The notes under the pieces are model-generated. The model saw only the letters and a list, made by a program, of their open reading frames with translations. It did not search any database and was not told the DNA's origin. Of a stretch of 16,589 nucleotides of DNA, positions 1-7,434 are shown in pieces. Both the position numbers and the translations under genes were made by a program. This stretch comes from Hirudo medicinalis (Eukaryota; Annelida; Clitellata; Hirudinida; Hirudinidae): NCBI GenBank assembly GCA_011800805.1, contig MPNW01001289.1, positions 9,973-26,561 of the forward strand. Reading direction: 5' to 3'. The first letter of the stretch is position 1; each line of letters begins with the position of its first letter.

Positions 1-63
1 GTTATTATTATTGTTATTATTATTATTATTATTATTATTGTTATTATTATTATTATTATATTG
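1..63. repeat. ATT/GTT triplet microsatellite
   Basis: Nearly pure ATT units with occasional GTT start the window and run to the left edge, so the full length is unknown. It lies in the stretch read as intron 1 of the minus-strand TCF gene. No coding meaning is assigned. Confidence 0.9.
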
Positions 64-155
64 TTTATACTAACTAATGATATTATTATAATCATTACTA
101 ATTCCATCTCTTCGCGATCACACTCACTTTCAAGAACTACTCTCAATAACAACTT

Positions 156-309
156 GATGATGATGATGATGATGATGATGACGATGATTGCGATGATGAT
201 GTTTGTGATGACAATGATGATAACGACGAAGACGACGACGACGACGACGACGATGACGTTGATGACGATGACGATGACGATGACGATGATGATGATGCTG
301 TTGACGACC
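156..309. repeat. GAT/GAC compound triplet repeat
   Basis: A GAT run passes into a GAC run (about 230-255), then alternating GAT/GAC and GAT again. Several frames are open only because the unit is a triplet (poly-Met/Thr on plus; His/Arg or Ser on minus). This is a compound microsatellite with interruptions, not a gene. Confidence 0.9.
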
Positions 310-400
310 TGATGAAATAAACTTGCAATCAATGAATTCATTCAAATCAGGCAAAGGTGAAAACAGAAACATCCTGACAACATTTGTGAACATGTGAGTA

Positions 401-469
<69 letters not shown>
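401..469. repeat. Pure CAT microsatellite, 23 units
   Basis: Twenty-three uninterrupted CAT triplets. The purity suggests a young, length-variable locus. Open frames here (poly-Ser, poly-Met) are repeat artefacts. Confidence 0.93.
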
Positions 470-579
470 TAGAAAGTCAGTCATGTGATGACAAACAGAT
501 GAGTGATCATCAAGTGACTGTTTGCTTGTGTTGCTGCAGTGGTTGGCACTGCATTTGTTGTAGAGCAAACAAAGTACAT

Positions 580-706
580 ACAACAACAACAACACAACAA
601 CAACAACAGTATCAGCAGCAGCTTGGCACAGGCAGCCAAACGAAAACAATACAATGAAATACAAAAACCTTACTATAACAACAACAACAACAACAACAAC
701 AATACA
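580..706. repeat. CAA-rich microsatellites (two tracts)
   Basis: Two CAA/ACA tracts, about 580-609 and 677-703, are separated by sequence with AGC/CAG triplets. Gln- and Asn-rich translations result, but neither flank looks coding. Confidence 0.8.
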
Positions 707-725
707 AAAAAATTAACAATCACAG

Positions 726-734
726 AGATCAAAG
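726..734 (+). promoter_or_regulatory. TCF/LEF consensus site in the TCF gene's first intron
   Basis: AGATCAAAG matches the HMG-box recognition consensus of TCF/LEF factors at every position. It lies about 515 bp inside the putative first intron of the TCF gene. A 9-bp match is expected by chance in this much DNA, so this is only a candidate autoregulatory site. Confidence 0.25.
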
Positions 735-860
735 AATCATGAATGAATGAAAGAACTTTTGGGAGGGAAAGCCAATTATCTTCGTGCGAAAAATTATCCA
801 TCTCTTTTCGGATATTACTTTACCGTTTTACATGCCATAAATCATGACAATAACAATCAC

Positions 861-901
<41 letters not shown>

Positions 902-905
902 TAAT
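861..905. repeat. AAT microsatellite
   Basis: About 13 AAT units followed by an AAC/AAT end. It is flanked by AT-rich DNA, including a TTAA/ATTA-rich stretch near 990-1007. No gene is seen between it and the CAA block at 1131. Confidence 0.9.
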
Positions 906-1130
906 TTATTTAGAATTTATTAAAAACTAGAAATGTAAAAACAACGAAAATATCCATTAAAAATTAATTTCCCCGAGAATTAAACAATTATACAATTAAT
1001 TAATTAATGCCATCTTTTACTGTCATCAGTTTTCCTTTACGACAGCACTTGTTGTAACAGTCGAGCGATCAATTACTCTGACAACGACACGACATAATTT
1101 TGAAATAACTTGCGGGATACAATCCTCTGA

Positions 1131-1210
1131 GCAACAGCAACAACAACAGCAACAACAACAGCAACAACAACAACATCAGCAACAACAACATCAACAACAA
1201 CAACATCATC
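1131..1210. repeat. CAA/CAG triplet tract beside the TCF exon donor
   Basis: CAA with interspersed CAG and CAT triplets. On the minus strand it reads GTT/TTG and begins about 40 bp downstream of the proposed donor of TCF exon 1, so it would sit at the start of intron 1. The Val-rich minus-strand frame through it is a repeat artefact. Confidence 0.85.
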
Positions 1211-1249
1211 ACAGGTGCAGCAACAACAAGAATGGAGAAAATATGCTAC

Positions 1250-1496
1250 CAACTTCTTCAACGTCAGTCACAAGAACACGTTTATCTTCTGATAGAGTTT
1301 CAGAGGCTGGAGGTTCCTGTTCGCCTTCGTATTTGTAGACTTTTATCTCGTCATTGAAGACGTCGTAGTTGCCGCCGCTACCGCTGGAGCCGCTGGCAGC
1401 CGTGGCGGCATCGGCGTTTCCATTTGCGCGGCTCCTCTGATTGTCTGCCATTTCGCGGTTTCCTTGCAAGTTGAATCCAGTGCCGGAGGCCTTCAT
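1250..1496 (-). CDS. TCF: TCF/LEF transcription factor, first coding exon (beta-catenin-binding domain), partial
   Basis: TCF/LEF proteins bind Wnt target genes through an HMG box and recruit beta-catenin through an N-terminal acidic motif. That motif is visible: residues 48-61 read NDEIKVYKYEGEQE, followed by an acidic/hydrophobic helix-like segment (SETLSEDKRVLVTDVEEV, residues 65-82). This matches the family pattern DE-[LV]-x-x-[FY]-K-x-EGEQE followed by SEN/SAE-type residues. A Gly/Ser/Ala-rich linker precedes it, as in family members. The first ATG is at 1496; the second, at 1451 (starting MADNQRS), has a better context (GCGAAATGG) and may be the true start. The exon probably ends at 1250 with donor G|GTAGCA (phase 1), just after the domain, where vertebrate TCF exon 1 also ends. 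The HMG box and remaining exons lie beyond the left edge. The family-typical Asp after Lys (KDEGE) is Tyr here. Identification rests on motif recognition, without a database search. Confidence 0.72.
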
Positions 1497-1810
1497 AGCC
1501 ACGAGATTGAGTGAAGTTCTGACTTCAGGTTCGTTTTGAACGGCACCATCATGTAGCGCTAAACATCGCTGCTTTGCGATTCTCGCCGGTCGATAGCAGA
1601 TGGCTGGCCTGACAATTGATCGCTCTAAAACGAGTTAAAAATTTAAACTCCCTTCTGAATTCAAACGCAGTTCAGACAGCTTTAACAAACTCCGTCGACG
1701 TGTGCTTTTTTGGCAGCTACGAACGCCGGCGACGAGCGGCCGATAGTCGTAAAAGCGGACGTTTCGCAACAATCGAGCTAGAAACTCCCATAACTGAACC
1801 TGAGCTACCG

Positions 1811-1820
1811 CTATTTAAGG
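1811..1820 (+). promoter_or_regulatory. TATA-like / CArG-like element, candidate promoter
   Basis: CTATTTAAGG combines a TATA-like core with one mismatch to the serum response CArG consensus CC(A/T)6GG. A GC-richer stretch starts about 30 bp downstream, as for a transcript start near 1845-1850. It could be the CSRNP promoter, with a non-coding first exon near 1850-2280 (a donor-like GTGAGG is at about 2282), or an unrelated transcript. No ORF follows directly. Inference only. Confidence 0.28.
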
Positions 1821-1849
1821 CACCAAGCCATCGGCTTGTTTATTCGGCT

Positions 1850-2290
1850 CCACTTTTAGTCGGCCGTGTTGCGGCGTGCGTGTTGTGTGCGTAGTTCGCG
1901 CACAGGATGCTGCGAAATAAATAATAAAAATAAAAATACAAAACAAATACAAACAAACAACAACAACAATAAAGAGAATTTTCTCCCCAAACTCCGAGCT
2001 AATATATTCTCCGATTGTTTGCTTAAGTAATTGAACCAATCTCGGTGCTCCAAGTCTGATCATTTAAATCATGCGGTCCTGTGCAGAGGCAAAAAGTCCA
2101 GCGCGAGGAAGTCAGTGGTTTGATTTCGGTAGAATCACTGAAGTGACGGACGAGACTTTTTAACCGGATAGATTTGAAATTCAAAAGGCTGATTTTTAAG
2201 ACAAGAAGCAATTAATCATAATCCTAGAAATGGCGTTCACACGACGACGAAGTCTACGAAGAAACGGTTAAGTCAAGGAATGTGAGGGCT
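1850..2290. other. Non-coding block, possible 5' UTR exon region
   Basis: Mixed-composition DNA between the TCF exon and the AT-rich spacer. It contains an A-rich segment (1915-1975) and otherwise unique sequence. Short open frames on both strands lack domain character. It could hold the transcription start and a non-coding exon of CSRNP, but no splice pair can be fixed from sequence alone. Confidence 0.35.
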
Positions 2291-2293
2291 TGC

Positions 2294-2360
2294 AGATGAC
2301 GACAACGACGACGACGATGACGATGACGACGATGACGACGACGACGCTGACGATAATAAT
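2294..2360. repeat. GAC/GAT triplet repeat
   Basis: ACG/GAC units with GAT interruptions, then a short AAT run. The plus-strand frame starting at 2290 is poly-Thr/Met here and has no recognisable protein after it. Confidence 0.85.
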
Positions 2361-4530
2361 AATCAAGAGGCTCGTTTGTCGTTTGACAAAAGCCAATCAT
2401 TATCTCTTTAAAAAGGTGGACAATCTCATTCGAATCCCTACGGTCGAGGCGGGCAGAACAATGACGGAGTCAAATAGCCCCGGGGTTTGGCCATTCTCTC
2501 GATTGTCAGAACAAAGTACTACTAACGAGCTCCCATTGTCCTCAGATTGTCATCGTAACACTTGGCAAATCTGAAAGTGGAAAGAAAATGGACCTTCTTC
2601 AATGGCCGACCATCGTCGCTGGTTTAAATTAGAAACTAGAAAGTGTTAGGACGGTCACGCAAGACGTGCGAAAAGATCGAAATTGGCAAAGTGTCATCCA
2701 TTAGGCTTTCCTTCTTCCTCCCCTAATGGAACGACCTTCGTTCTATTGAAATTATAGATGCTTATCTGTCCTGACAAAGCAAGAGTGTAAGCAGCCACTC
2801 TCAAAATGATCGATCGGAGACACGGAATGACAAAAACTGAATGCCTAACAAATAAATCAACAGATGAATGAATAGTACATTATCGACAAGAATTAATCTT
2901 TCAAAAGAAGCATTTATTCAAATGCATTTTCTACAAATATAATATATATATAACTGTCATCTTCGAGGTAAAATATCACTAATCGTAGAGTTTGTTCAAA
3001 GCTTTTGACTTTATCTGTCGATGAGTGCGGCCATTCTACTGGTTTATCTCTGCTTGTTTGCTTAGTTGATACCGTTGCGTAATGCACACTGACTAGTGAC
3101 AGAGACAGTGTTTGACTTGATTTCTAAGTCGAGTTTTCTGGGAAAAGTTTTGAAAGAAGATTTTTGTGATGCGAGCTAAGTTATTGTCCTAAGATTGGTC
3201 TCGTTTTTAAAGGTTTTGAATTAACAACTTCTAACTTAACTCAACAACTTATTAGTAAGGCTGACAAAAGCTAATCATTGTTTTTCTAATAAGCCTTAAG
3301 TCAGTTTTAAGGAAAGACTTAGAACACTTTTTTTGACGAATTATGATTTACTAGATAAATTATAAATTGGAAAATGAAACGCGATAGTTTTAGGAATTCA
3401 ATCTCTTATTGAAATCAATCTACACGTGTTTCCACTGAACTGATCCAGAGTTAAAAAGACAAAACAAAAACTGGTGTCATTCTTATTCTGCAGATGAATT
3501 TAAATTAATTTTATAAATTCAATTCAATGATTTAAAATAACATAAAAGGATTTTTCCACATAGTTCCGAAATGTTCAACCTTGAATAATCATAGTAAAAA
3601 TTTTCTTTTCGACTTGAACGCTTCCATCGTCTGACAAATACGTTATTAAAAAATGAATTTGAAAATTTAATTTTGTTTTTAACCATTTAATACTTTTGCA
3701 TTTCCGTTCAGAAGTAACGGTCTCTTTTGGAGCCTAATTATGCAAGCGGTTACCTCTCTTGGTCCACTATCTTTGTTTTTTGTATCGGCCTTTAGTATCA
3801 CAAGCCCGGGACTTTGAGAAATGGGATTCTTTTTTTGCTGGATTAGAGACTAATTTGTAGACTAAATTTATTTTACAGAGATTATATTTAGCGAGACGTC
3901 TTAAGTTTTATTTTTACATTCATTTTTTCGTTGGCTGGTATCTGCTGGACTTGAAGGTATTTGAATTGCTTGTGACTGCAGCTTGATGCATTTTATTTAG
4001 ACCCGTTAAGATTCCAATTGCATCTCGAATGACTTACAAATTGTGTCAAGTGAGCAAATTATTTGCAACATCTGCTGACAAATCATTACAAGGCAATAAT
4101 TTTTTTGGTCAAATCGTGAATGAAGTTTTTCTGACGCAATGTTTTAATGGATAAACAATAGACACTTGTGAACCTAATTATGACATGTTTACAGTGTTTT
4201 GCACGATGTCATTTTTTGACTGAGACCTGAATTTTCATTTATAATCTGATGTCAGATTGAAGTTTGTCTCACTTGTCAATCTCATGATTGGTGCAAAAAA
4301 AAATCAACTTAATCAATCAATTATACACAAGAAATACAAATGATGATTTGTTATTATCACCACAATTATCACAGAATGAACTTCAAAGTCATCTTTTAGT
4401 TGCTAAATTTTTATTCAAAATTTCTTTTTTGGTGATTTGGAAATGACTCGAACATCGTCTGCCTAGACGGACCAGTGATGTTATTCAGTTGATCATTATT
4501 AGCTTATCACCAACAGGTACTATAATATAT
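2361..4530. other. AT-rich non-coding spacer
   Basis: Roughly 2.2 kb without a believable coding frame, splice pair or RNA gene. The sequence is AT-rich and mostly unique. An E-box (CACGTG) lies near 3424 and a short AT run at 2940-2952. A pair of 8-bp arms (CTTATTAG / CTAATAAG) near 3248-3293 may be chance. The region may hold enhancers or part of the CSRNP 5' intron, but nothing can be assigned. Confidence 0.6.
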
Positions 4531-4602
4531 TTATAATAAGATTACATTGTCATGTTATAATAAGATTACATTGTCATGTTATAATGAGATTACATTATCA
4601 TG
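4531..4602. repeat. Three tandem copies of a 24-bp unit
   Basis: The unit begins TTATAATAAGATTACATTG and ends TCATG. Copies are 4531-4554, 4555-4578 and 4579-4602. The first two are identical; the third differs at two positions (AAG to GAG and TTG to TTA). Flanking DNA is AT-rich and non-coding. Confidence 0.9.
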
Positions 4603-4983
4603 ATATAATTTTTTTAATGACATTTGAAGTATGCATTTTTGTTTTGTTTATTATTTAATCAGGATAGTCAGAAGTAGGATCATCACATTGCATTTTGGCA
4701 TGTCAGCTGCTGGCAAGCACTAGCAGTTGTAAGTAAGAGGTATGCTTTTAAGATGTAGTTCCAAAACTTAACCGAACAGATTCAATCAGGTTCTCGATCG
4801 CACCATCGGCCGACGTGGACATTGCTTGATACCATGGAGACCACGAAAGGGCATCATTTGAGGGTCGAGGGGGTGGGTGGCTGAAATGCTTATGCTCTGA
4901 GTGCATGTTACAATGTTGCCATACCGTGTTGCCCTCATATTGTGTGAATGTGAGCTGATGTTGTTATGTGTTTTTCCATTTAT

Positions 4984-5004
4984 AAACTTATAAATTATAA
5001 GTTT
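4984..5004. repeat. Short AT-rich inverted repeat
   Basis: The arms AAACTTATA and TATAAGTTT (9 bp each) flank AAT. A similar palindrome, ACTTAATT-T-AATTAAGT, lies at 5136-5152. Such elements are common in AT-rich DNA and no function is inferred. Confidence 0.7.
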
Positions 5005-5159
5005 TTACATTCCAAAACATTGTCTTGTCTGAAGGTTTTTGTTGACTTTAAAACTCCTAATGATTAGGATTTGCATTTGGCTCGAATGCTGCTCGCTCGA
5101 ATAGAAATAGATTGCTTTGTTTTTGCAAGAATTAAACTTAATTTAATTAAGTCCAGACG

Positions 5160-5380
5160 ATAAATATCGATCTCAGAGTTCTTGGTGCTTCAAAACGATC
5201 AGTGGGATCGTGCTGAAAAATGCTCGTGCGATTAGCGAGCGATGAGTCGTCCTCGAATCGATGGAATGCTTTTTGTCGGGACGTCGGTGGTCTCCAATCT
5301 CCATACGACGGCTAAAGTCGGGCTCGTCCGCCGGGGAACACGGGGAGCTCGGACACGACGGACTACATTCTCGAGATATT
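5160..5380. other. CpG-rich patch in AT-rich spacer
   Basis: About 220 bp noticeably richer in G, C and CpG than its surroundings, with TCG/CGG-rich words and a GACGTC core near 5280. Both strands stay open for 80-106 codons through it, which GC richness alone can produce, and no domain is recognisable. It could be a non-coding first exon/promoter of CSRNP or an enhancer. Confidence 0.35.
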
Positions 5381-5542
5381 TTTTTGCTTCGTTTGGAAAA
5401 AAGATCTCAAAGTTTTTTGCTTTAAAAGTTAGAAAATACTTTGCAATTGAGACATGGGTTTTTTTTGAAGCAAACAAACAGACATTTACATTAAGGTTTT
5501 ACAGTCAGCCTGATGGATGGCAGTATCCAAGACTATTTCCAT

Positions 5543-5628
5543 CCACATGGTTGGTTGGTTGAAGCCACATGATTGGTTGGTTGGTTGGTTGGTTGAAGCC
5601 ACATGGTTGGAAGGCTGGTTGGTTGAAG
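5543..5628. repeat. Three variable-length repeats built on GGTT
   Basis: Each unit opens with CCACATG, continues with several (T/G)GGTT steps and closes with TTGAAG. Units are 5543-5564, 5565-5598 and 5599-5628. They differ in length mainly by the number of GGTT steps, showing slippage nested inside a larger duplication. A decayed fourth end (CTACAAG) follows. Confidence 0.85.
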
Positions 5629-5825
5629 CTACAAGATCTTGATTGGAAGGTAGACTTTTAATCGGCCGTCGAGCAACTCATTCTCCAGGTAGCTGTGCCG
5701 ACGTTCAATCCTCTGTCACGAGTCAATCTACAGATCTACAGCTCATCGACCGTTGATTGATTAGTCGAGTGCAATCATCAAAAGTGCTTATTTGTTCACT
5801 GCCAATTCTTCATTCATTCACTTCT

Positions 5826-6032
5826 ATGCCTGTCTTGGACATTTATTTGAGCCTCGAGAGCAAGACGTTCGGAGGAGACATCAAGGAGGACATCGAGAGT
5901 TGCAAAAAGAAATGGGAGAAATTCATGAGAAATCGTTTTTACGAGAGAAATGGGGACTGGGAACCCTGTCTTCGGGCTCGGAATTTCCTGTCTTTGTCGG
6001 TCGTTCGTCTCGGCTCAGAAGCACCTTGTTGA
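5826..6032 (+). CDS. Doubtful small ORF, hypothetical
   Basis: A 68-residue frame from an ATG at 5826; an upstream in-frame ATG at 5757 would give 91 residues. Its centre is charged and looks protein-like (residues about 16-40: GGDIKEDIESCKKKWEKF and on), with GAG/AAG/GAC-rich codons. No family is recognised, the start context is poor, and an overlapping frame (5792-6127) is also open, which argues for chance. It lies in the presumed CSRNP upstream region or 5' intron. It could be an unannotated exon, a microprotein or nothing. Confidence 0.15.
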   Translation: MPVLDIYLSLESKTFGGDIKEDIESCKKKWEKFMRNRFYERNGDWEPCLRARNFLSLSVVRLGSEAPC

Positions 6033-6446
6033 CAATTTCGGTTGGACGTGTCGCGATGGGCCGACTAGGGGGGACGGGCACGGGCAGGGGTGACGGGCGG
6101 ATCGGGGAGAAGAGCGAACGAGTGTAAGATTTCTTCATCGGATGCACTTCACATTCGAGCACTTGCCACCGTCGAAGTGTGAAATTGAATGTAGAACCTC
6201 ACAGAGTTCCTCCATGTTTTTGAGTTTGTATGCAGTTGCTTTTGTTCTCGGACGTAGACTACATTTTGTGTCATGTTTTGTCCGACTCTGTCGAGGTTCT
6301 AAACACCTTTCGATTTTTCCGCCAATGTTACGCCATCCTGTCTTGGCTAGCTTCCATTTGTCCTCACTTCTCATGTCCTTCTGTCCATCCATCCATCCAG
6401 TCACAGGATCAGTCTCTTTACTGCTTTGTTCCATCAATGAAACGCT

Positions 6447-6546
6447 GCTTTGAATCCCGTTATGGGAGGAAGACGAAGAGGAGGAGTGGGGCATGTGTCA
6501 TCCACACTCCAAGCTTGCAAGCTTGGGGTCCAAAGCAGCTGAGCTA
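6447..6546 (-). mobile_element. Possible decayed tRNA-like SINE (Pol III A and B boxes)
   Basis: On the minus strand TAGCTCAGCTG (6546-6536) fits the A-box pattern TRGYNNANNNG, and GATTCAAAGC (6456-6447) fits the B-box pattern GRTTCRANNC. The spacing, about 80 bp, is longer than in a tRNA, and the flanks do not form acceptor or T stems, so it is not a functional tRNA. Between them is a perfect palindrome (6509-6526). A tRNA-derived short interspersed element is one reading; chance is the other. Confidence 0.22.
6509..6526. repeat. Perfect 18-bp palindrome
   Basis: CCAAGCTTGCAAGCTTGG equals its own reverse complement. It can form a hairpin or cruciform or bind a dimeric protein. It lies inside the possible SINE. 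Confidence 0.9.
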
Positions 6547-6739
6547 CCTTGCTTTCCTTCTCTACTGTTCTTTCTATCTTTCCATCTTTTTCACTAGTGG
6601 TGGAGGTGATGGATGGATGGACGGACGAGAAGATGAGTGAATGGGTTGGGGAAGATGGCATGATGTGGTTAGAACAAAAGCTGGAAGATGGTTTAAAACG
6701 CATATTCAACCATTTCGTTGTTTTGCTCGTTTTGAACAC

Positions 6740-6763
6740 CATCATCATCATCATCATCATCAT
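6740..6763. repeat. CAT microsatellite
   Basis: Eight CAT units. An octamer-like ATTTGCAT lies just downstream near 6814. Confidence 0.85.
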
Positions 6764-6866
6764 TATCAAGGACGTCTCCAGGAGGCATTTATTGGTTTTT
6801 GCATGGAGCCTGATTTGCATGCATGGTGTGTGGAATCAATCACTCGCCCATCCACCCACCCACTTT

Positions 6867-6932
6867 CGCTCGCTCACTCACTCACTCTCACTCACTCACT
6901 CACTCACTCACTCACTCACTCACTCACTCACT
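6867..6932. repeat. CTCA tetranucleotide microsatellite
   Basis: A CTCA tract of about 15 units with one CTCT interruption, preceded by CCCA/CCAT words. The plus-strand His-Ser-Leu-Thr frames through it are artefacts of the 4-bp unit, which gives a 12-bp codon period. Confidence 0.88.
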
Positions 6933-7062
6933 GACTCTTGCAAATATCATTCCAATTCCAATACTCATCCATCACTCCACAAACTTCTTTCCAGTCATGC
7001 TCATCAGCACCTTTCCATTAACCTCATGTCATTTAATAGATGAAAATTTGTTCCATCCTTCT

Positions 7063-7290
7063 ACCCATCCATCCATCCATCCATCCATCCATCCATCCAT
7101 CCATCCATCCATCCAACCATCAACTCATACATCGAACCAAGAATCAAATAATCCATCCAACCNCCTCCCTCCCTCCCTCCCTCCCTCCCTCCCTCCCTCC
7201 CTCCCTCCCTCCATCCCTCCCTCCATCCATCCATCCATCCATCCATCCATCCATCCATCCATCCATCCATCCATCCATCCATCCATCCCT
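7063..7290. repeat. CCAT/CCCT tetranucleotide block with an unresolved base
   Basis: Two CCAT tracts (about 7068-7116 and 7218-7288) flank a CCCT tract (7164-7215). One N lies at 7163, at the start of the CCCT tract. The unit keeps several frames open: Pro-Ser-Ile-His on plus and Asp-Gly-Trp-Met on minus. It ends about 100 bp before the putative 3' splice site ahead of CSRNP coding exon 1. True length is doubtful because such tracts collapse in assembly. Confidence 0.9.
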
Positions 7291-7376
7291 CTTGTCGTGG
7301 GCCTGGCTAAGACCTCAGTCTTAGCACTCGCATTTAGTTTATAAAAAGCAAACTGCTAAAGTGAATGAACAGTTAA

Positions 7377-7390
7377 AAAGCCTATTTCAG
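7377..7390 (+). promoter_or_regulatory. Candidate 3' splice site upstream of the CSRNP start
   Basis: AAAGCCTATTTCAG fits an acceptor; a second AG follows at 7406-7407 (GATTTCAG). Either would join a non-coding 5' exon to the exon carrying the start codon. An in-frame TGA at 7399-7401 shows that coding does not extend further upstream in this frame. Confidence 0.4.
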
Positions 7391-7391
7391 A

Positions 7392-7421
7392 ATGACTCTG
7401 ATTTCAGAGCTCGACGTCTGA
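7392..7421 (+). promoter_or_regulatory. Possible upstream ORF in the CSRNP leader
   Basis: An ATG at 7392 opens a 9-codon frame (MTLISELDV) ending in TGA at 7419-7421, 13 bp before the CSRNP start codon. It is in the mRNA only if the acceptor at 7390 is used or transcription starts upstream; the second acceptor would remove it. It could dampen translation. Confidence 0.3.
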
Positions 7422-7434
7422 CAGGCCGTGGATA

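Larger units (their letters stand above)
6033..6735. other. Non-coding DNA with overlapping spurious frames
   Basis: Both strands carry overlapping frames of 100-160 codons (for example 6135-6494 minus and 6230-6640 plus). None shows domain character, and they are rich in residues encoded by simple repeats. Short CCAT runs occur near 6385 and GGAT runs near 6610. The only structured element is the palindrome and box pair annotated separately. Confidence 0.5.

Noticed and set aside
130..664. Poly-His, poly-Ser, poly-Met and poly-Thr frames on both strands
   Set aside because: They exist only because GAT and CAT triplet repeats lack stops in most frames.
1073..1261. Minus-strand Val-rich frame through the CAA/CAG tract
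   Set aside because: It is a translation of the triplet repeat, in a different frame from the TCF exon, and has no domain.
3248..3293. Inverted 8-bp arms suggesting a small transposon end
   Set aside because: Arms are short, AT-rich, and have no target-site duplication or internal coding sequence.
6447..6553. Intact tRNA gene on the minus strand
   Set aside because: Box words match, but box spacing is too long and no acceptor, anticodon or T stem forms.
6823..7344. Pro-Ser-Ile-His and Asp-Gly-Trp-Met frames through the CCAT/CCCT block
   Set aside because: A tetranucleotide repeat gives a 12-bp codon cycle without stops; it is not a protein.
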